In this document: positions 9,000 to 18,433 of the stretch, in pieces
Layout of the letters: every line of letters begins with the position of its first letter
How positions within the stretch are numbered: the stretch's first letter is position 1
Source of the DNA: Streptomyces sp. NBC_00582
GTDB lineage: Bacteria; Actinomycetota; Actinomycetes; Streptomycetales; Streptomycetaceae
Assembly (NCBI RefSeq): GCF_036345155.1
Contig: NZ_CP107772.1
Coordinates: 8,742,001-8,806,000, forward strand
Length of the DNA: 64,000 bases
Direction of reading: 5' to 3'
The notes under the pieces: model-generated
Seen by the model: the letters and a program-made list of their open reading frames with translations, nothing else
The model's database searches: none
Told to the model about the DNA's origin: nothing
Made by a program: the position numbers and the translations under genes

Positions 9000-9112
9000 C
9001 GACTTGGGGGCGGCGTCGATGCCGCACATTGAGAACGTAAGTCCTGTACGGGCCGTCGGTCAAGCGAAGTTGAGGCACTTGGCGAAGTTCGAGCGCAGAC
9101 CCCTTCACACGT

Positions 9113-9733
9113 TCACCACATCGCGGGTGGTCCCTCACGGTGGGTGACATCGGGGTGTCCGGCAGGGTCTCGCAGCGGCCCCGGCAGTACCTCGTACCCC
9201 TCGCTCAACTGCCGTACCAGCAGCCCGGCATAAGGGCGCGAAGGGTCGTCCGAGAAGTGGTGCGTCTCCGCCCGGACCCAGCCGTCCCAGAACTCCCGTT
9301 GCTCCTCCCCGTCCCGCGACCTGCCGCGCTCCCAGGCCTCCTCGCGCGTCATCTCCAGCCACAGCAGACAGGCGAGATGGGGACGCAGGGCGCGGCGGCC
9401 CGCGCCGACCCCCTCGATCAGGACGACCGGGGCCGCGGGCAGCGACCGGGGCGGGCCGAAGCCGCGCTCGCGCCAGTCGTAGGGGGAGTAGTGCGCGGTC
9501 TCGCCGCGGCCGAACGGCTCGATCACCTCGGCCAGCAGTCGCCCGGTCCACGCGAACAGCTCCGCATGGCTCGCGATGTCGTCGAGGTGCAGCACGGGCG
9601 CCCCGCCGAGCGCCTCGGCCAGCCGTCCCGCGAAGGTGGACTTCCCCGAGCCCGCGTGCCCGTCGATCCCGATCAGACGGACCGGGCCGCAGGACGGGGG
9701 CAGGCGGCGGAGCCGGGCGGCGAGCTGGTGGAT
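9113..9733 (-). CDS. Uridine kinase-like P-loop phosphotransferase, start codon unresolved
   Basis: About 207 residues counted from the start of the conserved helix (IHQLAARLRRL). The P-loop GIDGHAGSGKST, the lid region with ETHHFSDDPSRPYAG and the PVVLIEGVGAGRRA strand are those of the uridine kinase / phosphoribulokinase group; the substrate need not be uridine. No ATG, GTG or TTG occurs in this frame between the far upstream region and the P-loop. A GTG at 9767 lies in another frame, and removing one base from the C-rich stretch at about 9735-9755 would join it to this gene. The start is therefore a rare codon, or the sequence carries a real or technical frameshift. The lower boundary is firm, the upper one is arbitrary. 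Confidence 0.75.
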   Translation of the reverse strand: MHQLAARLRRLPPSCGPVRLIGIDGHAGSGKSTFAGRLAEALGGAPVLHLDDIASHAELFAWTGRLLAEVIEPFGRGETAHYSPYDWRERGFGPPRSLPAAPVVLIEGVGAGRRALRPHLACLLWLEMTREEAWERGRSRDGEEQREFWDGWVRAETHHFSDDPSRPYAGLLVRQLSEGYEVLPGPLRDPAGHPDVTHREGPPAMW

Positions 9734-9922
9734 GGCGGGTCCTGGGGGCTTGGAAGGGCGGGGACACCGTATGACCCGGGGTGCCGGAACACGGTGGAGT
9801 ACGGCCCGGAAGTCTAGTGCGACACGGGTGACCTCCGGAGGCCGAGGTGCTGGTGAGCGGGACCCCTCGCGCTCATAGTGGGCGCACGTCGTGCACCGGC
9901 CACCCTGGGGGTCCTTCCGCCC

Positions 9923-11425
9923 ATGAGCAGCTTCGAACAGTCCTCGCGGCAGTCCCGGCCCGCTCAGGCCCCGGGGGGAGCCGAGCAGCCCTCCCGCAGA
10001 ACGCTCCTCGCCGCCGCGGTCGCCGTCGCGGTGGCGGGCGGCCCGGGAGCGGCCGCGGCCCAGGCCGCCCCCGGCCCCGGCGAGATCCCGGACGAGATGT
10101 CGCCGGCCGGGACCCCGGACGCCACGCCCCCGGCCGTGACGCCGGACCCCGCGCCCCTGGCCGAGATCCCGGCCGCGGGGTCCGCCCCCGCCCGGCCCGT
10201 CGACCTCCGCTCCTGGTTCACGTACGCCGACTGGAGCTCCGGCTCGGCCCGGGGCACCCGCGCCGTCGCGGGCGAGCGGCCCGGCCTGGTCCTCGACGGC
10301 TCCCTCGGCACCTTCGCCTACGCCGACCCGCACACCGGGTCCACCGCCGACTGGGAGTACGCGACCTGGACGTCCCCCGTCCACCGGCTCGCCGTGCCCG
10401 CCACCGAGGCGATCGCCTCCTGGAACGCGAGCACCCCGGCCGGCACCTGGCTCCAGGTGGAGCTGCGGGCGACGTACTCCGACGGCGGCGACACCCCCTG
10501 GTACGTGATGGGGCGCTGGGCCTCCGGCGACCAGGACATCAAGAGGACCTCGGTCGACGGCCAGACCGACGGCAGGAGCACGGTCTGGACCGACACCCTC
10601 GCCGTCGACGACACCGCGACGGGCCTGCGCCTCACCTCGTACCGCACCCGGCTGACCCTGTACCGCCGTCCGGGCACGACGGCCGTCCCGACGGTGTGGC
10701 GACTGGGCGTGATGGGTTCCGGCATCCCGGACCGCTTCACCGTCCCGGCCTCGGCCCCCGGTCCGGCGCACGAGCTGGCGGTCCCGCGCTACTCGCAGGA
10801 GATCCACCAGGGGCAGTACCCGCAGTACGACAACGGCGGCGAGGCCTGGTGCAGCCCCACCTCCTCCCAGATGATCATCGAGTACTGGGGCGGCCGGCTC
10901 ACCCCCGCGCAGCTCGAGTGGGTCGATCCGTCCTACGCCGACCCGCAGGTGTGCCACGCCGCCCGGTACACCTACGACCACCAGTACGCCGGCTGCGGCA
11001 ACTGGCCGTTCAACGCCGCCTACGCGGCCACCTTCGACGGACTGCGGGGCGTGGTCACCCGGCTGACCTCCCTCACCGACCTGGAGACGCTGATCGCGGC
11101 CGGCATTCCCGCCATGACCTCCCAGTCCTTCCTCAAGGAGGAGCTCACCGGGGCGGGGTACGGCACCGCCGGTCATCTGATGACCGTGATCGGGTTCACG
11201 GCCGCGGGCGATGTGATCGCCAACGACCCCTACTCGGCGGACGACGCCTCGGTGCGGCGGGTGTACGCGCGGCGGCAGTTCGAGAACATCTGGCTCAGGA
11301 CCAAGCGCCACAACGCGGCGGGCAAGGTCGTCTCCGGGAGCGGCGGGGTGTGCTACCTGTACTTCCCGGTGCGGCCGAGCGCGCGTCAGTGCGCGGCGCT
11401 GAAGGCGGTGGGCGTGGCGGTGTGA
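9923..11425 (+). CDS. Tat-exported C39-like cysteine peptidase
   Basis: 500 residues from the ATG at 9923 (GGGGGT ribosome site at about 9907). The N-terminus has a twin-arginine signal, SRRTLLAAAVAVAVAGG, ending AAAAQA, so the protein is exported folded through Tat. A beta-rich middle (about 95-290) precedes a papain-like C39 domain. Candidate catalytic residues are Cys in GGEAWCSPTSSQMIIEYWGG, His in TAGHLMTVIGF and Asp in IANDPYSADD, in the usual order. The long Pro/Ala linker after the signal suits a cell-wall or secreted protein. Substrate unknown. It is transcribed divergently from the kinase-like gene. Confidence 0.82.
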   Translation: MSSFEQSSRQSRPAQAPGGAEQPSRRTLLAAAVAVAVAGGPGAAAAQAAPGPGEIPDEMSPAGTPDATPPAVTPDPAPLAEIPAAGSAPARPVDLRSWFTYADWSSGSARGTRAVAGERPGLVLDGSLGTFAYADPHTGSTADWEYATWTSPVHRLAVPATEAIASWNASTPAGTWLQVELRATYSDGGDTPWYVMGRWASGDQDIKRTSVDGQTDGRSTVWTDTLAVDDTATGLRLTSYRTRLTLYRRPGTTAVPTVWRLGVMGSGIPDRFTVPASAPGPAHELAVPRYSQEIHQGQYPQYDNGGEAWCSPTSSQMIIEYWGGRLTPAQLEWVDPSYADPQVCHAARYTYDHQYAGCGNWPFNAAYAATFDGLRGVVTRLTSLTDLETLIAAGIPAMTSQSFLKEELTGAGYGTAGHLMTVIGFTAAGDVIANDPYSADDASVRRVYARRQFENIWLRTKRHNAAGKVVSGSGGVCYLYFPVRPSARQCAALKAVGVAV

Positions 11426-11518
11426 GCGCGGTGGGCGGGCCGGTGTCAGCGCGGTGGGCGGGGTCATGTGAGCAAGGTCTCGGCGGCAAAAGCCCTGGCC
11501 GGTGGCAAAGTGGACACC

Positions 11519-11659
11519 ATGACCGCACACGCAGCCCCCGCCGCCCGCACCCGTACCGGCGGCCCGCGCGACGACGGCCCGAAGATCGCCGAGCACCTGA
11601 TGGGCTGGGTCCTCGTCGCGGTCGTCGCGATGCTGGTGACCCGGCTGGGACTGCTCTGA
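11519..11659 (+). CDS. Small single-pass membrane protein
   Basis: 46 residues from the ATG at 11519; an in-frame GTG at 11468 would add 17. A short polar Ala/Arg-rich N-terminus leads to one hydrophobic helix, MGWVLVAVVAMLVTRLGLL, that runs to the C-terminus. Codon bias is typical of real Streptomyces genes. It lies 93 bases after the C39-like gene on the same strand, but no functional link is visible. Unknown function. Confidence 0.6.
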   Translation: MTAHAAPAARTRTGGPRDDGPKIAEHLMGWVLVAVVAMLVTRLGLL

Positions 11660-11696
11660 CCTCTGCTGTTACGGCTGTTGCCGGTGTGAGCGGCCC

Positions 11697-12410
11697 ATGG
11701 TTCGACCTGACATACTGACGTGGTCCCGCCGACCGTTGGAGACCAGGTCGAAATTGAATATCAGCCAACAGCGCGACGCCGTCCGTCCCCGGGCGCGGGG
11801 AACCGAGCGCTCACTGGCGCGCCGCGCCGAACTCATCACCATCGGGCGCAAGTTGTTCGCCGACACGTCCTACGACGCGCTCTCGATGGACGACATCGCC
11901 CGGCAGGCGCATGTCGCCAAGGGGCTGATCTACTACTACTTCCAGTCCAAGCGCGGCTACTACCTGGCCATCGTCCAGGACTCCGTCGCCGATCTGGTCT
12001 CCTTCGCCGCGAGCGGTCTGGAACTGCCCCAGGTGGACCGCGTCCAGCGCACCATCGACGGCTATCTGCGCTACGCCGAGCACAACCAGGCCGCCTTCCG
12101 CACGATCGTCAGTGGCGGAGTCGGCTTCGACACCGAGGTGCACGCCATCCGTGACGGGGTGCGCGCGGCGATCGTCGCGACCATCGCCGAGGGCGCGTAC
12201 GGCGAGAGCGACATCCCGCCGCTGCCCCGGATGGCCCTGCTCTCCTGGGTGTGCAGCGTCGAGGGCGCCACCCTCGACTGGATCGACCGTCCCGAGCTCT
12301 CCCGCGAGGTCATGCGCGACCTGCTGGTGAAGACCCTCGGCGGAGTGCTGCGCGCGATCGAGGAGATCGACCCCGCCTTCCCGGCGCCGAAGCCGGCCCG
12401 CAGGGACTGA
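11697..12410 (+). CDS. TetR-family transcriptional regulator
   Basis: 237 residues from the ATG at 11697; a TTG at 11754 (LNISQQRDAV) with AGG upstream is a plausible shorter start. The helix-turn-helix is clear: ARRAELITIGRKLFADTSYDALSMDDIARQAHVAKGLIYYYFQSKRGYYLAIV. The C-terminal ligand domain, with FRTIVSGGVGFDTEVHAIRDGVRAAIV, resembles TetR_C regulators linked to lipid or xenobiotic sensing. It is convergent with the chitinase gene and shares no promoter with it. Targets unknown. TACTGACG and a TTGGAGA-like stretch just ahead may be its own promoter or operator. Confidence 0.9.
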   Translation: MVRPDILTWSRRPLETRSKLNISQQRDAVRPRARGTERSLARRAELITIGRKLFADTSYDALSMDDIARQAHVAKGLIYYYFQSKRGYYLAIVQDSVADLVSFAASGLELPQVDRVQRTIDGYLRYAEHNQAAFRTIVSGGVGFDTEVHAIRDGVRAAIVATIAEGAYGESDIPPLPRMALLSWVCSVEGATLDWIDRPELSREVMRDLLVKTLGGVLRAIEEIDPAFPAPKPARRD

Positions 12411-12419
12411 GGACGCGGA

Positions 12420-12449
12420 AGGGGCGGAGGCTCGTGGTCCTCCGCCCCT
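12420..12449. terminator. Bidirectional terminator between tetR and chitinase
   Basis: AGGGGCGGAGG (12420-12430) pairs perfectly with CCTCCGCCCCT (12439-12449) across an 8-base loop. It lies between the two convergent stops and can serve both transcripts. Confidence 0.85.
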
Positions 12450-12468
12450 AGTGTGCTGGGGGGCCGGC

Positions 12469-13701
<1,233 letters not shown>

Positions 13702-13783
13702 CGGGTGTCTCCTCGCAGGGACAGGGAGGGGATCGCACGCCGATCGGCATGAACGCGGGGAGCGTTGGAGCGAAACGGTAGGA

Positions 13784-13816
13784 GGACTAGACCAGTCCGG
13801 TCAATGGTTTGGACCA
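13784..13816 (-). promoter_or_regulatory. Tandem DasR (dre) / chitinase direct-repeat boxes
   Basis: Two boxes lie 83-115 bases before the chitinase start. Box 1, GGACTAGACCAGTCC (13784-13798), contains the near-palindrome TGGTCTAG; box 2, TGGTTTGGACCA (13805-13816), reads TGGTCCAAACCA on the coding strand. Both match the known TGGTCTAGACCA-type dre site and the direct repeats of Streptomyces chitinase promoters. Confidence 0.75.
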
Positions 13817-13926
13817 ATCCGGTGGTCGCTCCGCCGTGCGGGGAGGGCGTCGGGCGGGCATACTCACAGCGCGAAGCCGCAGGTCGGAGGGTGCGGCCCC
13901 GGCCCGGCAAGTGAGGAGGCGCCACC

Positions 13927-15099
13927 ATGAGCGAGCGCGCGCGGGCACCGGTGGACCGCCTCCTGCCCACCGAGGAGGCGCGGGAACTGCTCGCCCTCGT
14001 CCGGGACATCGCCCGCCGGGAGATCGCCCCGGTGGCGGCCGAGGAGGAGGACGCGGGACGCTTCCCGCGCGAGCTGTTCACCCTCCTGTCCGCATCCGGG
14101 CTGCTCGGACTGCCGTACGACTCCCGCTACGGCGGTGGCGACCAGCCGTACGAGGTCTACCTCCAGGTCCTGGAGGAACTCGCCGCGGCCCGGCTCACCG
14201 TGGGGCTCGGGGTCAGCGTCCACACCCTGGCCGCCCACGCCCTCGCCGCCCACGGCACGGATGCCCAGCGCGCCGCCCATCTGCCTGCGGTGCTCGGCGG
14301 CGGGCTGCTCGGCGCGTACTGCCTGTCCGAACCGTCCTCCGGATCGGACGCGGCCGCGCTGCGCACCCGGGCCGTGCGGGACGGCGGGGACTGGGTGATC
14401 GACGGCACCAAGGCCTGGACCACCCACGGCGGGATCGCCGACTTCTACACCGTCCTGGCGCGCACCGGCGGCGAGGGCCCGCGCGGGATCACCGCCTTCC
14501 TGGTCCCCGGCGACGCCGACGGCCTCACCGCCGCGCCGCCGGAGCGGAAGATGGGCCTGAAGGGCTCGCCCACCGCCCAGCTCCACTTCGACGGCGTGCG
14601 CGTGTCCGACGCGCGCCGTCTCGGCGAGGAGGGCCAGGGCTTCGCGATCGCGCTGGCCGCCCTGGACTCCGGGCGGCTCGGCATCGCGGCCTGCGCGGTC
14701 GGCCTCGCCCAGGCGGCCCTGGACGAGGCCGTCGCCCACGCCGGCCTGCGCCGGCAGTTCGGACGGCCCCTCGCCGACTTCCAGGGGCTGCGCTTCCTGC
14801 TCGCCGACATGGCGACCCGCGTCGAGTCGGGCCGCGCCCTGTATCTGGCGGCGGCACGGGCGCGGGACGCCGGCCGGCCGTTCGCCCGGCAGGCGGCGAT
14901 GGCGAAACTGCACTGCACGGACGCCGCGATGCAGCTCACCATCGACGCCGTGCAGGTTCTCGGCGGATCCGGCTACACCGCCGACTTCCCCGTGGAACGC
15001 CATCTGCGCGAGGCGAAGGCCCTGCAGATCGTCGAGGGCACGAACCAGATCCAGCGGATGGTCATCGCCCGTCATCTGCTGGGCCCGCAGTCTCGCTGA
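13927..15099 (+). CDS. Acyl-CoA dehydrogenase, FAD-dependent
   Basis: 390 residues, full family length. Motifs include YCLSEPSSGSDAAALRTRA (first signature, flavin/substrate contact), RQFGRPLADFQGLRFLLADMATRVE and the C-terminal VLGGSGYTADFPVERHLREAKALQIVEGTNQIQRMVIARHLL; the Glu in IVEGTN is in the usual catalytic-base region. It forms an alpha,beta double bond in an acyl-CoA. Start at the ATG at 13927 after a GAGGAGG ribosome site. A DUF and an APH-type phosphotransferase follow on the same strand; the pairing of acyl-CoA dehydrogenase and kinase recalls LvaA/LvaC and mammalian ACAD10/11. Confidence 0.93.
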   Translation: MSERARAPVDRLLPTEEARELLALVRDIARREIAPVAAEEEDAGRFPRELFTLLSASGLLGLPYDSRYGGGDQPYEVYLQVLEELAAARLTVGLGVSVHTLAAHALAAHGTDAQRAAHLPAVLGGGLLGAYCLSEPSSGSDAAALRTRAVRDGGDWVIDGTKAWTTHGGIADFYTVLARTGGEGPRGITAFLVPGDADGLTAAPPERKMGLKGSPTAQLHFDGVRVSDARRLGEEGQGFAIALAALDSGRLGIAACAVGLAQAALDEAVAHAGLRRQFGRPLADFQGLRFLLADMATRVESGRALYLAAARARDAGRPFARQAAMAKLHCTDAAMQLTIDAVQVLGGSGYTADFPVERHLREAKALQIVEGTNQIQRMVIARHLLGPQSR

Positions 15100-15346
15100 A
15101 CTGCCCCGGCCGCACCTGGGGAGCCGCCAGCCGCACCCACTCCGGATCGTGCCGCCCGGGCAGGGTGCGGCCGTGATCGGACCAGGTGCGGATCAGGTCG
15201 CGGTAGATGGGCGGGTCCGGTGGGGGAGGAGGGGCGGACGGACCCGGGGGAACCGATTCTGCGGGTCTGTGTCCGGTGCCTCCGGGTTCCGCGGAGGCAC
15301 CGGACCGGTGATGACGTCCGCGCGCCAGGGTGTAGGTGGGGGTCAT
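15062..15346 (-). CDS. Small hypothetical protein overlapping the dehydrogenase 3' end
   Basis: Up to 94 residues from the ATG at 15346. The C-terminal ~50 residues, from PIYRDLIRTWSDHGRTLPGR through HDPEWVRLAAPQVRPGQF, have natural-looking composition and strong G/C third-position bias, so I read this as a real gene transcribed toward the dehydrogenase and overlapping its end by 38 bases. The first ~35 residues are Pro/Gly/Ser-rich and overlap the hairpin at 15271-15305, so the true start may be later, but no other ATG or GTG is in frame. No known domain recognised. Confidence 0.5.
   Translation of the reverse strand: MTPTYTLARGRHHRSGASAEPGGTGHRPAESVPPGPSAPPPPPDPPIYRDLIRTWSDHGRTLPGRHDPEWVRLAAPQVRPGQFSETAGPADDGR
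15271..15305 (+). terminator. Strong hairpin after the acyl-CoA dehydrogenase gene
   Basis: GTCCGGTGCCTCCG (15271-15284) pairs perfectly with CGGAGGCACCGGAC (15292-15305) across a 7-base loop. It lies 172 bases after the dehydrogenase stop and before the next plus-strand gene. It would separate the two transcripts unless it is part of the overlapping minus-strand gene. Confidence 0.6.
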
Positions 15347-15500
15347 ACCGGGGCAACGCCGGGCCGCGAGGGCAGGTCACGGCCCATCCGGTCGAGCGTG
15401 CGTTCGCCCGCCCCCGGCCCCGTTTCGGCCGGTCCCGCATCTGGCCGCGGCGCCGCTGCTGACGTACCGTCAAATCCCTTGCGCCCAGGGAGGTGTGCCC

Positions 15501-16625
15501 GTGGTCGACGACCGCCCCGTGCCGCTCGACGAGTACCCCGTCCACCAGGTGCCCCTGTCGATGAAGCACGTGGCGACCGGGGACCGCAACGCCTACGACC
15601 GCTGCATCTTCCACGTCCTCGACCACCAGGGCCGCTCCCTGCTGATCACCGGCCTCGGCGTCTACCCCAACCTGGGGGTGAGCGACGCCTACGCCACCTT
15701 CCGCTCCGGGGACACCCTCCACGCCGTCCGCGCCTCCGACGCCCTCGGCGAGGACCGGATGCGCCTGGAGGTCGGCCCACTGCGCATCCGCGTCGAGCGC
15801 CCACTGCGGGACTTCGTGCTGAGCTGCGCCGCCGACCCCGAGGACCCGGACGGACTGTCGTACGAGATCCACTGGTCGGCGGACTTCCCCGCGCTGTGGG
15901 AACCGCACCACCAGCAGCGGCGCGGCGGCCGGCTCACCCTTGAGGGGAAGCGGTTCGTGCAGGCCGGCCGGTGCGTGGGGTGGCTGCGGGCCGGCGGGGA
16001 GGCGGTCCGGCTCTCGGCGGGCGCCTGGACGGGGACCCGGGACCGCAGTTGGGGTGTACGCCCGGTCCCGGGGGAGGAGGGCGGCCGGCTGGCCCAGGAG
16101 CATCCGGCCGAGGGTTTCCACTGGATCTGGTGCCCGGTCCGCTTCGACGACCGCTTCCTGATGGTGATCACCCAGGAGGACGCCGACGGCCACCGCTCCC
16201 TCAACGACGCCACCCTGGTCCGCCCCGGCCGCCGCGACCGCCAACTCGGCTGGCCCCAGGCCGAGATCACCTACCGGCCCGGCACCCGCCACCCCGAACG
16301 CGCCCTGATCCACCTCGGGGACATCCGCAAACCCCTGGAGCTGGAGACGGAAATCCTCACCTCCTCCCCGCTCGCGATCGGCGCCGGCTATCCACCCGCC
16401 GAGGACTGGCAGCACGGCACCTGGCGCGGCCCGCGCTGGACCGACCGCCGCACCTACGACCTGACGGCCCCGCACCCCCGGGCCGCCTACGGGGTGACCG
16501 ACCACGCGGCCCGCTTCCGGCTCGACGGCCAGACCGGCTACGGCGTCTTCGAGCACGGCTCCTTCGGCCGGCACGACCCGAGCGGCTTCTCCGGCTTCGA
16601 CGCGGTCGCCCCGCAAGGGAGTTGA
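15501..16625 (+). CDS. Conserved hypothetical beta-rich protein of the dehydrogenase/kinase module
   Basis: 374 residues from the GTG at 15501, which follows the ribosome site GGGAGG at 15488-15493. No signal peptide or membrane helix. The sequence alternates strands and charged turns, with conserved-looking HHQQRRGGRLTLEGKRFVQAG, a TGTRDRSWGVRPVP segment and FEHGSFGRHDPSGFSGF near the end. SWGVRP resembles motifs of lipocalin-like hydroxyneurosporene synthase/CrtC relatives, so a calycin-like fold is possible but unproven. It sits 4 bases before the phosphotransferase gene, so the two are cotranscribed. Function unknown; context suggests acyl or terpenoid metabolism. Confidence 0.7.
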   Translation: MVDDRPVPLDEYPVHQVPLSMKHVATGDRNAYDRCIFHVLDHQGRSLLITGLGVYPNLGVSDAYATFRSGDTLHAVRASDALGEDRMRLEVGPLRIRVERPLRDFVLSCAADPEDPDGLSYEIHWSADFPALWEPHHQQRRGGRLTLEGKRFVQAGRCVGWLRAGGEAVRLSAGAWTGTRDRSWGVRPVPGEEGGRLAQEHPAEGFHWIWCPVRFDDRFLMVITQEDADGHRSLNDATLVRPGRRDRQLGWPQAEITYRPGTRHPERALIHLGDIRKPLELETEILTSSPLAIGAGYPPAEDWQHGTWRGPRWTDRRTYDLTAPHPRAAYGVTDHAARFRLDGQTGYGVFEHGSFGRHDPSGFSGFDAVAPQGS

Positions 16626-16629
16626 CGCC

Positions 16630-17733
16630 ATGACCACGGCACCGCGACCCCGCACCACCACCCGGGACCCCGAGGAGCTGACCCGCCGGCTCACCGCCTG
16701 GCTCGGCACCCGGCTGCCGGGCGCCCGGGCGGCCCGCGTGACCGTACCCGCCTCCAACGGACTGTCCAGCGAGACCCTGCTCTTCGACGTCGAGCATCCC
16801 GAACCACCGTTGCTCCGCTGCGCGTTGCGGCTCGCGGCGGACCCGGCGGCGTACACCGTGTTCCCCGTGTACGACATGGTCCGCCAGTACCGCACCCTGC
16901 GGCTGGTGGCCGAGCACACCGACGTACCCGTACCGCGCGTGCTGTGGCTGGAGGAGGACCCGGGCCCGCTCGGCGCGCCCTTCTTCGTGATGGAACGCGT
17001 CGAGGGACGGGTCCCGCCCGATGTGATGCCCTACACCTACGAGGGGAACTGGCTGCACGCCGCGAGCGACGCGGAGCGCGAGCGGCTGGAGGCCGCGACG
17101 ATCGGCCTGTTGGCCCGGCTCCATGACCAAGTACCGCTGAGCGAGGCCGAGTTCCTCGCGCATCCCGGTGAGGGCGACGCCCTGCGCCGCCATGTCACGG
17201 CCCAACGTGCCTACTACGACTGGGTGATCGGCGGACTCGCCCGGTCACCGCTGATCGAGGACGCCTTCGACCGGCTGGAGGACCTGTGGCCCAAGGACCC
17301 GGGCCCACCCGTCCTCAGCTGGGGCGACGCACGCATCGGCAACATCGTCTACGACGGCTTCGAGCCCGCCGCCGTCCTCGACTGGGAGATGGCGGCGCTC
17401 GCCCCGCGCGAGGTCGACCTCGGCTGGACGGTCTACCTGCACCGCTTCTTCCAGGATCTGACGGTCGCCTCGGGACAGCGCGGACTGCCCGGCTTCCTGC
17501 GCCGCGACCGGGTGGAGGAGCGGTACGCGCGGCTCACCGGGCATCCGCCCCGCGACATGGACTTCCACACCCTGTACGCGGCGCTGCGGCACGCCGTCGT
17601 CATGCTGCGGATCGCCTACCGCCAGGTCCACTTCGGCGAGGTGGCCGTCCCGGCGGACCCGGACACACTGATCCTGCACCACGGCAGCCTGCGGGCCATG
17701 GTGCAGGGCAGCTACTGGGAAGCGGGCTCCTGA
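16630..17733 (+). CDS. APH-family phosphotransferase (FadE36/LvaA-like)
   Basis: 367 residues of the protein-kinase-like fold. Nucleotide-loop region VTVPASNGLSSETLLFDV, a conserved FFVMERVEGRVPPD hinge, the Brenner motif LSWGDARIGNIVYDG with the catalytic Asp, and AAVLDWEMAALAPREVDLGW with the metal-binding Asp are all present. Relatives phosphorylate small hydroxylated substrates; those next to acyl-CoA dehydrogenases (LvaA, ACAD10/11 kinase domains) phosphorylate 4-hydroxyacyl-CoAs. The dehydrogenase 1.5 kb upstream makes that role attractive here. Aminoglycoside resistance is unlikely. Overall confidence high for fold, moderate for role. Confidence 0.85.
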   Translation: MTTAPRPRTTTRDPEELTRRLTAWLGTRLPGARAARVTVPASNGLSSETLLFDVEHPEPPLLRCALRLAADPAAYTVFPVYDMVRQYRTLRLVAEHTDVPVPRVLWLEEDPGPLGAPFFVMERVEGRVPPDVMPYTYEGNWLHAASDAERERLEAATIGLLARLHDQVPLSEAEFLAHPGEGDALRRHVTAQRAYYDWVIGGLARSPLIEDAFDRLEDLWPKDPGPPVLSWGDARIGNIVYDGFEPAAVLDWEMAALAPREVDLGWTVYLHRFFQDLTVASGQRGLPGFLRRDRVEERYARLTGHPPRDMDFHTLYAALRHAVVMLRIAYRQVHFGEVAVPADPDTLILHHGSLRAMVQGSYWEAGS

Positions 17734-17749
17734 GAGCGGGCGACGCGGA

Positions 17750-18193
17750 TCAGGCCGCGTGGCGGCGCATCGCCGGTACGCGCATCGGGCGCGAGCCCGG
17801 GCCGCCGACGTGCGAGAACGGCTGCATACGCCAGTCGAGCCCCTGAGGGAGCGTCAGCAGGAGCGCGGTCTCCTGCTCCTGCGGCGTGTCGGACTCGTCC
17901 GCCGAGCGGGCCTGTGACGCCGGACGTCCGGTGCCGGCGCAGACCGTCAGCCCGAACGGGTTCCACGGCGAGGCGCACAGCGCGTGCTCCGGCAGGACCT
18001 GCTCGTCCGCCAGCAGCGCGATGGACTGCGCGCAGTCCGGGCAGATCACCCGGTACATCTCGAAGGTGTCGTACGCGTCGAGCTCGTCCGTGTCGTCGTA
18101 CTCGGCGAAGCCGGGTTCGACGCCCTCCGGCTCGGACTCGACCAGGGACAGCCGCTTGGGCGCGGTGCGACCAGGGCGCTTAAGACTCTGCAT
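17750..18193 (-). CDS. Conserved hypothetical protein with CPDC motif
   Basis: 147 residues from the ATG at 18193, preceded by a GGGGGAG ribosome site. A basic start (MQSLKRPGRTAPKRL) leads to an acidic stretch (FAEYDDTDELDAYDTFEMYR), then VICPDCAQSIALLADEQVLPEHALCASPWNPFGLTVC with four cysteines that could bind a metal. The C-terminus is low in features. It overlaps no neighbour and is convergent with the phosphotransferase, 16 bases away. Not recognised beyond this; probably a lineage-specific Streptomyces protein. Confidence 0.7.
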   Translation of the reverse strand: MQSLKRPGRTAPKRLSLVESEPEGVEPGFAEYDDTDELDAYDTFEMYRVICPDCAQSIALLADEQVLPEHALCASPWNPFGLTVCAGTGRPASQARSADESDTPQEQETALLLTLPQGLDWRMQPFSHVGGPGSRPMRVPAMRRHAA

Positions 18194-18433
18194 GGGATTC
18201 TCCCCCTCGGGCTGGGCCGTGAAGGCACTGCGGCCTCGACCACAGCAAGCACTTCCCAGCACGTCTCGGCGGTAATCACGAGGACATCACGAAGCCGTGA
18301 CGGGCCCTGTGGTCTTCGTCACATGCCACGTGCAGGTGACAACCCGCCGCGGCGGCCCGGCAGATCACAAACCGGGTATGACCTGGGGCGCATAGGTATC
18401 CGGGAGATCACACGCACTGTAGGTTCTTGCGTC

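Noticed and set aside
9768..11596. Long minus-strand frame of 827 residues joined to the kinase
   Set aside because: It runs antisense through the C39-like gene with Val/Gly-rich shadow composition; only the last ~207 residues are a protein.
16630..17733. Aminoglycoside resistance gene
   Set aside because: The kinase fold is shared, but the partner genes and sequence style point to acyl-CoA metabolism.
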